Assembly: GCF_009755275.1 (NCBI RefSeq) | Contig: NZ_WQLA01000007.1 | Location: 186,001 to 250,000, forward strand | Reading direction: 5' to 3' | DNA length: 64,000 bases | DNA from: Mucilaginibacter aquatilis | Lineage (GTDB): Bacteria; Bacteroidota; Bacteroidia; Sphingobacteriales; Sphingobacteriaceae | Shown: piece by piece, positions 33,891-42,652 of the stretch | Numbering within the stretch: the stretch's first letter is position 1 | Layout: every line of letters starts with the position of its first letter | Position numbers and translations under genes: made by a program | The notes under the pieces: model-generated | Databases searched by the model: none | What the model was told of the DNA's origin: nothing | Seen by the model: only the letters and a program-made list of their open reading frames with translations

Positions 33891-35363
33891 ATGAAAAAAT
33901 ATAACCTTCTGGCTTTTAGTTGCCTTTTATGCTCGCTATTTAGTGGTTTAGTTTACGCACAGTCAACAACAGCTAACAGAACCGATTATGTAATCACCAA
34001 TTATGGTGCAACAGCTGATGCCAGCAAAGACAATGCAGTTGCCATACAGCGCACTATTGATGCATGCGCAAAAGCCGGAGGCGGGCGCGTTATTATTCCA
34101 AAGGGCAAACGCTTTATGAGCGGACCTTTCGACTTGAAATCAAACATTGAATTTGTTGTGGAAGCAGGTGCCTGTGTTATTGCAAACCCAAATGAAAGCA
34201 TCTACAAAAAAAGCGCATTTAAAGATAACGTTGGCGAGGGGACCATTTGGATTGGAGGCAATAACTTAAATAACGTTACCATAAGCGGTACAGGCATTAT
34301 TGACGGCAACGGCGTTTCTTTTATGGGTGCCCCAATAACCGATTCTTACATACTTAAACCTTTTGATAAGCTTGACCCCCGCCCTCATTTACTAACAGTT
34401 GCAGGCGGCCACAACATCAGGATAAAAGATGTAACCATACGTAATTCAGCATACTGGACGGTTCACCTTATAGGCTGCAACGATGTCACTATTGATAATA
34501 TCACCTTACTCAATGATTTGAAAGTTAGAAACAGTGATGGTATTGACTTAGACCATTGCAAAAATGTACGCATAAGCAATTGCTACATTGAATCGGGCGA
34601 TGACTGTATATGTTTAAAAAACAGACGTGAGTATGAAGAGTTCGGTCCCTGCCAGAACATTGTGGTAACTAATTGTACCATGACATCCAGATCATGCGCT
34701 ATTAAGATTGGCTCAGAAAATATGGATTCGATTGACCATGTCATCATCAGCAATTGTATAATACGTGCAAGCAACCGTGGTATTGGCATTCAGAACCGCG
34801 ACGAAGGAACAGTGAGTGATGTATATTTTAATAATATCCTTATTGAGTCGCATTTATTTACAGACGTATGGTGGGGAAAAGCCGAACCAATTTACGTAAC
34901 AGCCTATACCCGTGCCAGTGCAAACAACAAAGATGCTAACTGGCGCTTTCCAAAGGGTGTAAAGGAAGGTAAAGTAGGAAAAGTAAGCAGAATTTTCTTT
35001 TCGGGCATCAAAGCAAGTAGTGAAAATGGTGTTTACGTAGGCGCTGAGTCACCCGAAAAGGTTGACGAAATTTACTTTGACCAAATTGACCTTCACATCA
35101 ACAAAACAAGCAATATTACCGGCGGCATTTACGACCGCAGGCCAGCCAAGGTCGACGGGTTACTTACCGGCACCACATCGGGCTTTTACTTTGAAAACGC
35201 AGGCAATATAACCGTAAGAAACAGCTCCGTTATATGGGGCGCAAACAGGCCCGACTATTTCAAGCATGCTATTGAAAGCCACAACGTAAAGGATGTAAAA
35301 GTTACAGGTTTCAACGGTACAGCAGCTTTCCCTGATAAGTTAGATGCTATCATTAAAAAGTAG
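33891..35363 (+). CDS. Polygalacturonase-like right-handed beta-helix enzyme, glycoside hydrolase family 28
   Basis: A 490-residue exported protein with a signal peptide ending near VYAQ. It opens with VITNYGATADASKDNAVAIQRTIDAC, the classic GH28 start. The parallel beta-helix has the catalytic Asp residues in VRNSDGIDLDHC and ESGDDCICLKN. The usual GHG histidine motif is replaced by TSRSCAIKIGSEN. Some bacterial exo-acting GH28 enzymes also lack the His, so activity is still likely, but the bond cut may not be a plain homogalacturonan link. It begins 4 bases after GH92, and its last 11 bases overlap the convergent LacI gene. Targets could be galacturonosyl, rhamnosyl or xylogalacturonan units. 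Confidence 0.88.
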   Translation: MKKYNLLAFSCLLCSLFSGLVYAQSTTANRTDYVITNYGATADASKDNAVAIQRTIDACAKAGGGRVIIPKGKRFMSGPFDLKSNIEFVVEAGACVIANPNESIYKKSAFKDNVGEGTIWIGGNNLNNVTISGTGIIDGNGVSFMGAPITDSYILKPFDKLDPRPHLLTVAGGHNIRIKDVTIRNSAYWTVHLIGCNDVTIDNITLLNDLKVRNSDGIDLDHCKNVRISNCYIESGDDCICLKNRREYEEFGPCQNIVVTNCTMTSRSCAIKIGSENMDSIDHVIISNCIIRASNRGIGIQNRDEGTVSDVYFNNILIESHLFTDVWWGKAEPIYVTAYTRASANNKDANWRFPKGVKEGKVGKVSRIFFSGIKASSENGVYVGAESPEKVDEIYFDQIDLHINKTSNITGGIYDRRPAKVDGLLTGTTSGFYFENAGNITVRNSSVIWGANRPDYFKHAIESHNVKDVKVTGFNGTAAFPDKLDAIIKK

Positions 35364-36378
35364 AATTTTTACCAGCTGTAGAACTACGTACGGTAAGTAC
35401 TGATGGAATTATTTCACTTTCCTCTTCAAGATTAATGTAAGGGTTTTTAAGGCGTTTAAGCAGGGCTTTAGCAGCAGCCCTACCCATTTCAAATGCTGGT
35501 TGGGTAATGGTTGTAAGGCTTGGATTTAATATTACGGCTGATGCCTGATTTGAAAAGCAAACAACCTTTACATCATCGGGAATTTGCAAACCTAACTGCT
35601 GGCACACCAAATATATGTCGGTAGTCAGTCTTTCGACTGTTGCAATTATTCCGTCGGGCCTGTTGTTTCCCTGTAATATGCTGGTAAGGGTGGTATGTAC
35701 CGTTTTGCCCTCACCAATACAGTTAACCACTTCACAGGTTGCAGGATCAAGCTGATGATCAGCAACCGCCTTTTGAAAGCCACTGCTACGTTCTGATATT
35801 ATTGACAGGCTTTTTGAAATAGACAGCATTACAATGCGCTTGCAACCCGCCTCAATAAGGTGCTTGGTGGCCAGGTAGCCGCATTCAAAATCGTTTGTGG
35901 TTATTTTTGCGGTAGCGGGCGCGCTGGCAACCCTGTCAAAAAATACAACGGGTAGCTTTTTTCCAAAATCTTCAATATGCTCAAATGAATCTGTTTCCGA
36001 GCTTACTGACATCAGTGCGCCATCTACCCTGCCATATAGCAACTCACTTAAAATAGCCTTTTCGCGTTCCAGCTTCTCATGAGTAAGATATATTAGGGTA
36101 TGATAACCTTTTTCGATGGCAACTTCCTCAATACCATTTAGCGCAATTGAAAAAAAACTGTCGGCCACCTCGGGTATGAGTACGGCTATCGTCTTACTTT
36201 TATTTTTGCGCAAACTGCTTGCATAAGCATTTGGTACGTAGTTAAGCTCCTTGGCAAGGTCAAACACCCGCTTTTTGGTTACTTCACTAATCTCGTGGCT
36301 ATCGCCTAAAGCTTTTGATATTGTAGCGGTTGATAATTTAAGTCGTTCGGCAAGTAACTTGATAGTAACAGTTTCCAT
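35353..36378 (-). CDS. LacI/GalR family transcriptional regulator (first copy)
   Basis: A 341-residue regulator. The helix-turn-helix is at the N-terminus (VTIKLLAERLKLSTATISKAL), followed by the hinge helix region (NYVPNAYASSLRKNKSKTIAVLI) and a periplasmic-binding-protein-like sensor domain (about 65-335), with GRVDGALMS and a C-terminal TTITQPAFEMGR motif. It would bind a sugar or uronate effector and a palindromic operator. The 23-bp motif found at four sites in this block, one of them 233 bases upstream of its own gene, is the best candidate operator. Its stop codon overlaps the 3' end of the GH28 gene. Whether it represses or activates is not visible. Confidence 0.93.
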   Translation of the reverse strand: METVTIKLLAERLKLSTATISKALGDSHEISEVTKKRVFDLAKELNYVPNAYASSLRKNKSKTIAVLIPEVADSFFSIALNGIEEVAIEKGYHTLIYLTHEKLEREKAILSELLYGRVDGALMSVSSETDSFEHIEDFGKKLPVVFFDRVASAPATAKITTNDFECGYLATKHLIEAGCKRIVMLSISKSLSIISERSSGFQKAVADHQLDPATCEVVNCIGEGKTVHTTLTSILQGNNRPDGIIATVERLTTDIYLVCQQLGLQIPDDVKVVCFSNQASAVILNPSLTTITQPAFEMGRAAAKALLKRLKNPYINLEEESEIIPSVLTVRSSTAGKNSTF

Positions 36379-36756
36379 TTTGCATCTAAATACCGAAATA
36401 AAGATTGGCTTTTTTTTTAAAATTTAATAATTAAATAACAACAAAGTACTCTGGTGTTTATAACCATTTTTAAAGGAATTGAACAGCTTTGGTTTACCCT
36501 ACAATGTATTTGAATTAAAAATTGATTAGTTTTGTCGCCATGTTTTTAATAAGTACCTCTCTCAATCAGCTCAGCAACGTTAAAATTCTCTAATAACTTT
36601 CTAACATTTACTTAATCGTTTACGTAAATAAATATCGTTCAACCATTACGAGTTCATGCTGAAATGTATCACTTTAGTACTGCAAAATCAGTGCAACCAA
36701 TTATTTACGGCTTACTGAGCCTCAGGCGCATAAGTGATATTTTAAAACCAAACGAT
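36379..36756. other. Intergenic region between the LacI regulator and the inositol oxygenase
   Basis: A 378-base divergent region. It contains copy D of the shared operator (36611-36633) and a plus-strand TAGTTTTG box (36527-36534) with TTTG 14 bases before it. A short 17-codon frame (ATG 36540) follows the box. Two in-frame ATG starts precede the oxygenase (36664 and 36757). No RNA gene seen. Confidence 0.5.
36611..36633. promoter_or_regulatory. Copy D of the shared operator-like motif
   Basis: CTTAATCGTTTACGTAAATA with AAT after it (36611-36633). The inner TTTACGTAAA is an exact palindrome, as expected for a LacI-type operator with central CG. It lies upstream of the inositol oxygenase-SusC-SusD run and divergent from the regulator gene. 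Confidence 0.65.
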
Positions 36757-37647
36757 ATGAATTTGAAAGATAGCATCCCTGCTGTAGATCAAACGGCTCC
36801 GCTTTCTAATCTGGATGAATGGGAGGACGATGTAGTGCGCAGGTACCCTGATCCATCCAAAATAAATGCTGATAAAGATGAAGAGGCGTTTAGAGATTAC
36901 AATGCAACGGAAAAGGATTCGGTACGTGAGTTCTACCGTTTAAATCATCGCTATCAAACATTTGATTTTGTATTGGAGCACAAAAAGAAATATTTAAGCT
37001 TCTCGAAAGACAAAATGCCCATCTGGGATGCGTTTACCTTCCTGAATAAGCTGGTAGATGATTCTGACCCTGACACAGATCTTGACCAGATGCAGCATTT
37101 ACTGCAAACATCTGAAGCCATACGAAACGACGGACATCCGGATTGGATGGTATTGGTAGGGCTCATACACGACATGGGTAAAGTACTTTGCCTTTTTGGC
37201 GAGCCACAGTGGGCCGTTGTTGGCGACACCTTCCCGGTAGGTTGTGCTTTTTCTGACAAAATCGTTTTCCCTGAGTTTTTTAAAGATAACCCGGATATCC
37301 ACAATTCAAGTTACAATACAAAATATGGCATTTACAGCCCTAATTGCGGCTTAGATAATGTGCATATGTCATGGGGTCATGATGAGTATGTTTATCATAT
37401 GATGAAAGACTTTATTCCAGAGCCTGGGTTATACATGCTACGCTACCACTCGTTTTACTCACAACACCGTGAAAACGCTTACGACCATTTGATGAATGAT
37501 CATGACCGCGACATGTTTAAATGGGTAAACCTATTTAACCCTTATGATTTGTACTCTAAAAACCCAAATCAAAAAAGCTGGGAAGAATTGAAGCCTTATT
37601 ATGAAAATTTGGTTGCCAAGTATCTCCCGCAAACACTGAGTTTTTAA
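36757..37647 (+). CDS. Myo-inositol oxygenase, eukaryote-like di-iron enzyme
   Basis: A 296-residue cytoplasmic enzyme that cleaves myo-inositol with oxygen to D-glucuronate. The ATG at 36757 (MNLKDSIP) matches the usual length of about 285-295; an in-frame ATG at 36664 would add a leader unlike the family. All iron ligands known from the mouse enzyme are in place: MQHLLQTSEAIR (His), GLIHDMGK (His-Asp), MSWGHDEY (His), RYHSFYSQH (His) and FNPYDLYSK (Asp). LFGEPQWAVVGDTFPVGC is an almost exact copy of the animal sequence. It sits 44 bases ahead of SusC, and operator copy D lies upstream. The uronate product fits the uronic-acid theme of the neighbours. Confidence 0.93.
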   Translation: MNLKDSIPAVDQTAPLSNLDEWEDDVVRRYPDPSKINADKDEEAFRDYNATEKDSVREFYRLNHRYQTFDFVLEHKKKYLSFSKDKMPIWDAFTFLNKLVDDSDPDTDLDQMQHLLQTSEAIRNDGHPDWMVLVGLIHDMGKVLCLFGEPQWAVVGDTFPVGCAFSDKIVFPEFFKDNPDIHNSSYNTKYGIYSPNCGLDNVHMSWGHDEYVYHMMKDFIPEPGLYMLRYHSFYSQHRENAYDHLMNDHDRDMFKWVNLFNPYDLYSKNPNQKSWEELKPYYENLVAKYLPQTLSF

Positions 37648-37691
37648 ACAAATAAACAATAACCAAATATGAACTTAAATTTACGCTAATT

Positions 37692-40600
37692 ATGAGATTG
37701 AACCTTAATTGCAAGGATAAGCCAGTTATCCTAATGCTGCTTCTTGCACTAATTTTTAGCTTTCAGCCCCTCTTTGCACAAGACGGCCGCATTACAGGTG
37801 TGGTTGTTGATACCAAGGGCGAAGCCTTACCCGCAGTAACCGTAAGCGTTAAAGGCAAATCAAGAGCCACATCAACCGATGCTAACGGTAAATTCAGCAT
37901 CACCGCAGGTGCAGGTGACGTTTTAGTACTTACTTACATAGGCACCAACGCTAAAGAAGTAACCGTAACTTCTGAAAAAACCTACAGAATAGAATTAACA
38001 GAATCAAGCCAGGCACTTAAAGAAACCGTAGTTATTGGCTACGGTACAAGTTCTCGTAAAGCTATATCAAGTGCTATTACGCAAGTAAAACAAGAGGACC
38101 TAAATCGTGGAGCAATAGCCGACGTTGGCCAATTATTACAAGGCAAGGTACCCGGATTAAATATTACTGCAAGCGGTGATCCAAACAAACCCGCATCTGT
38201 AATATTACGTGGTGCTTCTACTGTGAATAGCCCTGGTTCTCCATTCTATGTAATCGATGGTATTCCGGGTGCCGATATAGCTGCAGTAGCTCCTAATGAC
38301 ATTGTTACCATCGACGTACTTAAAGATGCCGCTGCTACCGCTATTTATGGTAACCGTGCATCTGCCGGTGTAATTATGGTAACTACCAAAAGAGGAAAGA
38401 AAAACTCTTCAATAGTTTCTTACAGCGGTTATGCAGGTGTTGAAAAAGTAAGTAATCAATTAGATTTGATGAATGCAGATGAAATACGTGCATTTTTAAC
38501 AAGAAATAATACTAATTTTTCTAACGGTAATGACTTAGGTGCTAATACCGATTGGATGAAAGCAATCGAGCGCTCTTCGGCATTTTCTCAAAATCATAAC
38601 ATATCATTAAGCGGCGGATCAGAGCATGGGACATACAGTGCAAGTGTAAATTATTTTAAAAAGAACGGTATATTACAAGGTAGTTCATTAGAGCGTGTAA
38701 TTGGCCGTTTAGCGGTTGATCAGTATGCATTAAATGATAAGTTAAAGTTTAGCTTGAACCTGTCGAATTCTACTAGTAATTCTAATAACGTACCCTTACA
38801 AAACGTAGTTTTATTACAAGCAGCTAAGCATTTACCTGTAAATCCACTATATAATGCCGATGGATCTTATTTTGAAAACTTTAGCAATTTGGGTTATTAT
38901 AGTCCATTGGCAATTGCCAATAACGCAAAAGATAATACCAAATACAATGTGTTGTTAGGTTCATTTGTTACTGAAGTAAAATTACCTTTCGGACTTACTT
39001 ACAATGTAAACTTGTCATATCAAAAAACAAGTGCGTCACATGGTGAATATTATGGTTCATATTACAACCTTTACGCAGGAAGTGGCTTTTATAATAACCC
39101 TGACCCGGCAATTGGTGTATCTCACTCATTAATTAACTTGGGTAAAAACGGTACAGCATATCGTAGTGAACTATCAAATACAGTTAAAACGGTTGAAACC
39201 TATCTTACCTGGAACAGGAAATTCGGTGAGCATTCTTTGACAGCTGTATTAGGTTACTCTTACCAGGATAACGTAGTAGGCGATGGCCTTCAGGCATCAA
39301 CAATTAACTTTCCAACAGATAACGTTGGCTACAATAATTTCGCATTGTCTAACCCTTACGAAGTTCGCAGTTATATTATTGATTTCGGTAACTCCCAAAC
39401 TTATGGCAAAACGTTGTTACTTTCTGATTTCTTCAGGTTTAATTACAGCTATAAAGACAAATACCTGGTACAAGGTTCTGTTAGAAGAGACGGTAGCTCG
39501 GTATTTGGTGTTAACAACCGCTGGGGATATTTCCCATCAGGAAGTGTTGCATGGCGTATAACTCAGGAAGACTTCATGAAAAGCCAGTCTTTATTTAGTG
39601 AATTAAAGTTACGTGCAAGTTATGGTGTTACAGGTAACTCGTTTGGTATAGGTGCCTTCTCTGCTCAGTTACTTTACGGAGGCTTCGATAGATATTACAA
39701 CAGTGGAGCCTTGGCTCAAGCATTAGCGCCATTACAAGGACAAAATCCTGATCTGAAGTGGGAACGTACAGCATCAACCAACATCGGTGTGGACTTTGCG
39801 ATGTTTAATAACAAAATTACCGGTTCGGTAGATGTGTATAATAAAAATACACGCGATATGTTATTCAGATACCGCGTATCATCAGCTTTGGTACCTGGAG
39901 GTAATATAGTTGCTAACGGCGGTAGTATTAACAACAAGGGTATTGAGGTAAGCTTAACAGCAAATCCAGTCTCAACAAAAGACTTTAATTGGTCGAGTAC
40001 TATAAACGCGGCTTATAACAAAAATAAGATCACTAGTTTAAAGAGCGTTTATGCTAACGGAGACTCAATCCTGTACACCTCGCCGGAAGGTCCGGGCCAA
40101 TCGGGCTCTACTTTGCAAATATTAAAAGTAGGCTATCCTTTAGGACAATTCTTTACTTTCAAATATGCAGGCAAAGATGCTAATGGCAACTCGTTGTTCT
40201 ACAAGCGCGATGGTTCTACTACTAATCAGCCACTTACCGGTGTTGACTACTTTTATGCAGGTAGCCCGCAGCCAAAAGTATTAATGGGTTGGAATAACTC
40301 GTTCCGATACAAAAACTTCGACCTTAATATATTTTTAAGAGGTACATTTGGTAGTAAAATATTTAACGCAACCCGCGCAGACTTATCAAACGTAGCTGCT
40401 GCGAATGCTAACAACATCTTACGTTCTGCTGCAGACGACAAAATTACTGATACCCGCAACTATTTTTATTCAGACAGGTATATTGAAAGTGGATCTTACG
40501 TAAGATTGGATAACTCTACAATAGGTTATAACATTAAACAACCAATTAAATCTATCAGCAACATACGCGTTTACTTAACCGGCAACAACTTATTTGTTAT

Positions 40601-40721
40601 TACAGGTTACAAAGGTGTTGATCCTGAGATTAACCAAGGTGGCCAGTCGCCAGGTATAGATTACAATAACTTTTATCCGAAAACACGTACATTCTTATTG
40701 GGCGTAAACGTATCATTATAA
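37692..40721 (+). CDS. SusC-type TonB-dependent outer membrane glycan importer (first pair)
   Basis: A 1009-residue outer-membrane protein. It has a signal peptide (LALIFSFQPLFAQ), a carboxypeptidase-regulatory-like domain (ITGVVVDTKGEALPAVTVSVKG, about 33-110), a TonB box-like stretch (KETVVIGYGTSSRK), a plug domain with the SusC signature (VDVLKDAAATAIYGNRASAGVI) and a 22-strand barrel ending with the family's aromatic-rich C-terminus (FLLGVNVSL). It forms a lid-and-barrel transporter with the SusD-like lipoprotein encoded 11 bases later. It is directly preceded by the inositol oxygenase gene. The cargo oligosaccharide is unknown; an inositol- or uronate-containing glycan is a speculation. 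Confidence 0.94.
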   Translation: MRLNLNCKDKPVILMLLLALIFSFQPLFAQDGRITGVVVDTKGEALPAVTVSVKGKSRATSTDANGKFSITAGAGDVLVLTYIGTNAKEVTVTSEKTYRIELTESSQALKETVVIGYGTSSRKAISSAITQVKQEDLNRGAIADVGQLLQGKVPGLNITASGDPNKPASVILRGASTVNSPGSPFYVIDGIPGADIAAVAPNDIVTIDVLKDAAATAIYGNRASAGVIMVTTKRGKKNSSIVSYSGYAGVEKVSNQLDLMNADEIRAFLTRNNTNFSNGNDLGANTDWMKAIERSSAFSQNHNISLSGGSEHGTYSASVNYFKKNGILQGSSLERVIGRLAVDQYALNDKLKFSLNLSNSTSNSNNVPLQNVVLLQAAKHLPVNPLYNADGSYFENFSNLGYYSPLAIANNAKDNTKYNVLLGSFVTEVKLPFGLTYNVNLSYQKTSASHGEYYGSYYNLYAGSGFYNNPDPAIGVSHSLINLGKNGTAYRSELSNTVKTVETYLTWNRKFGEHSLTAVLGYSYQDNVVGDGLQASTINFPTDNVGYNNFALSNPYEVRSYIIDFGNSQTYGKTLLLSDFFRFNYSYKDKYLVQGSVRRDGSSVFGVNNRWGYFPSGSVAWRITQEDFMKSQSLFSELKLRASYGVTGNSFGIGAFSAQLLYGGFDRYYNSGALAQALAPLQGQNPDLKWERTASTNIGVDFAMFNNKITGSVDVYNKNTRDMLFRYRVSSALVPGGNIVANGGSINNKGIEVSLTANPVSTKDFNWSSTINAAYNKNKITSLKSVYANGDSILYTSPEGPGQSGSTLQILKVGYPLGQFFTFKYAGKDANGNSLFYKRDGSTTNQPLTGVDYFYAGSPQPKVLMGWNNSFRYKNFDLNIFLRGTFGSKIFNATRADLSNVAAANANNILRSAADDKITDTRNYFYSDRYIESGSYVRLDNSTIGYNIKQPIKSISNIRVYLTGNNLFVITGYKGVDPEINQGGQSPGIDYNNFYPKTRTFLLGVNVSL

Positions 40722-40732
40722 CATCAACAGAC

Positions 40733-42409
40733 ATGAAAAATATATTTTTAACTATCGCATCTGCCGCATGCATGGCTGTAGTTTTTTCATCTTGTCATAA
40801 AACAGATATTCAGGTAAATACTCAGCTAACACCAGATGTATTTCCACAGACACCAGCTCAATACCAGGCTGTAACCGGTTCAGTGTATGTTGCATTACGT
40901 TCTGATTATACCGGTGCATACTTTTTTTCGCAAAGCCATACAACCGACGAAAATTTGTTGGCTGTATTCGGCCCTGACTGGATTGACGGAAACAGGTATA
41001 TGGAATTACACCGCCATACCTGGACAAAAGATAACTCTGGTATTAATGCTGTTTGGTACTATTATACTAATATGATAGGGGTTACTAATCAAACCTTATC
41101 TATTTTTAAATCAGCTCCCGCAAGTGCGGCAAAATCAGCTAGTGTTGCCGAGTTAAAAACTCTTCGTGCATTTGCTTATTACATAGGTATGGATAGTTTT
41201 GGAAATATTCCTTTGGATACCTTATACGGAACCAAGGAGTCACAACCCCAATCTACCCGTGCGCAGGTTTTTAATTTTGTAGAAAGTGAGCTTAAGGCTG
41301 CTATTCCTTACCTTAAATCTGACGTTAACCCTACAACTTATGGCTTAGTAACTAAGTACTTTGCATACTCCTTATTAGCTAAAATGTACTTGAACGCTGC
41401 CGTTTACACCGGAACGCAACGTTACGATGATTGTATTGCAGCCTGTGACAAAATTATAGGAGACAACAAATACTCGGTAGAGCCTATGGCTTCTTACCTG
41501 CAAATGTTTTATCCAACCAACGGTCCAACAACGCAGAAAGAATTCATTTTCGCCATACCGTATGACGCATCACTCACTTCGGGAAATCTAATCTTTGCAA
41601 GGTATAACCTCAATCGTAACTTAGGTATACGTTACGGTTATTCAGGTTCTACCGCGGGTGGATATACAAATCCTGTAATAAACCAAAACACGGGTAATGG
41701 CTTGGTTAATAACAGACCGAGCGGACCGTCAATGACCACAGCTGAATACTACGCTTACTTCAATGATCCAAACGATATCCGTAACAAACAATGGTTAACC
41801 GGTCAGCAAACCTGGCCAGATGGTAGCCCAATTATGGTAAGTACTACCAATATCGGTTATAATCAGTTTTATACAGGATCAGATCCAGGTGGTAAAGTTG
41901 TTTATCCGTTGGTGTTAAGCCAATTAACTTTCAGGCCGCGCGCCGGTACCAATTCTGATTATGATTTAGGTCGTGATGAGATTGCATGGAACACTGGTTA
42001 CCGAAACAATAAATTCCTGGCTGATAACACCAACCCAATCAACCGTAATCAAAACAATGATTTCCCTGTTTTCCGTTATTCAGACATCCTTTTGATGAAA
42101 GCTGAAGCCATTTTACGTGGTGGCGCGCCAACTTTAGGTGCAACAGCGTTATCATTGGTAAATCAAATCAGATCTAACCGTACAACATCTGCTGCCTTAA
42201 CTACTATTGACTTAGAAGGTCTATACGCCGAGCGTGCTAGAGAAATGGCTTACGAAGGATGGCACCGTAACGACATGATCAGATTTGGTAAATATGAAAA
42301 TACCTATGGTTTAGGTAAGAACAATGCCGACACTTACCGTCGTATTTTCCCTATCCCAACTTCAGGTTTTCAAACCAATTCAAAATTGGTACAGAACCCA
42401 GGATATTAA
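40733..42409 (+). CDS. SusD/RagB-like surface glycan-binding lipoprotein (first pair)
   Basis: A 558-residue lipoprotein (signal with FSSC, Cys near residue 22) anchored to the outer surface. It is built from SusD-type tetratricopeptide helices (LRAFAYYIGMDSFGNIPLDTLY and AKMYLNAAVYTG) and a C-terminal RagB domain with the family's YAERAREMAYEGWHRNDMIRFGKY and the final IFPIPTS. It captures oligosaccharide and closes over the SusC barrel encoded 11 bases upstream. A strong terminator follows at 42444, so the transcription unit of oxygenase, SusC and SusD ends here. No endo-glycanase or SusE-like gene follows. Confidence 0.93.
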   Translation: MKNIFLTIASAACMAVVFSSCHKTDIQVNTQLTPDVFPQTPAQYQAVTGSVYVALRSDYTGAYFFSQSHTTDENLLAVFGPDWIDGNRYMELHRHTWTKDNSGINAVWYYYTNMIGVTNQTLSIFKSAPASAAKSASVAELKTLRAFAYYIGMDSFGNIPLDTLYGTKESQPQSTRAQVFNFVESELKAAIPYLKSDVNPTTYGLVTKYFAYSLLAKMYLNAAVYTGTQRYDDCIAACDKIIGDNKYSVEPMASYLQMFYPTNGPTTQKEFIFAIPYDASLTSGNLIFARYNLNRNLGIRYGYSGSTAGGYTNPVINQNTGNGLVNNRPSGPSMTTAEYYAYFNDPNDIRNKQWLTGQQTWPDGSPIMVSTTNIGYNQFYTGSDPGGKVVYPLVLSQLTFRPRAGTNSDYDLGRDEIAWNTGYRNNKFLADNTNPINRNQNNDFPVFRYSDILLMKAEAILRGGAPTLGATALSLVNQIRSNRTTSAALTTIDLEGLYAERAREMAYEGWHRNDMIRFGKYENTYGLGKNNADTYRRIFPIPTSGFQTNSKLVQNPGY

Positions 42410-42443
42410 AAGGTGTTGTTTTTTGATCATATAGTGAGAAAAT

Positions 42444-42473
42444 GCCAGCTGAAAAGCTGGCTTTTCTTTTTTT
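42444..42473 (+). terminator. Intrinsic terminator after the first SusD gene
   Basis: GCCAGCT (42444-42450), GAAA tetraloop, AGCTGGC (42455-42461), then the T-rich run TTTTCTTTTTTT. Confidence 0.9.
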
Positions 42474-42652
42474 AAGGCTTTTCTGAAAATCGTCTTACTT
42501 AGTAATCGTGACTTATAAATTTCGTCAATAATGCTTTTGGCATAGCATTGGCATACCTTAACCGGTAAAAGCTAAATCATTCAAACCGCACTGTAAACCT
42601 TGCATTGCGGCGTTTTTTGTTGATAAACATTGTAAGGAAAACAGCACATTAA

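Noticed and set aside
36540..36593. A 17-codon frame in the leader between the LacI and inositol oxygenase genes, possible upstream peptide
   Set aside because: It is short and has no visible conservation or stalling motif; it probably arises by chance in AT-rich leader DNA.
37692..42409. First SusCD pair as part of a larger polysaccharide unit reaching into the DUF3891-helicase genes
   Set aside because: A strong terminator at 42444-42473 and a change of gene type separate them.
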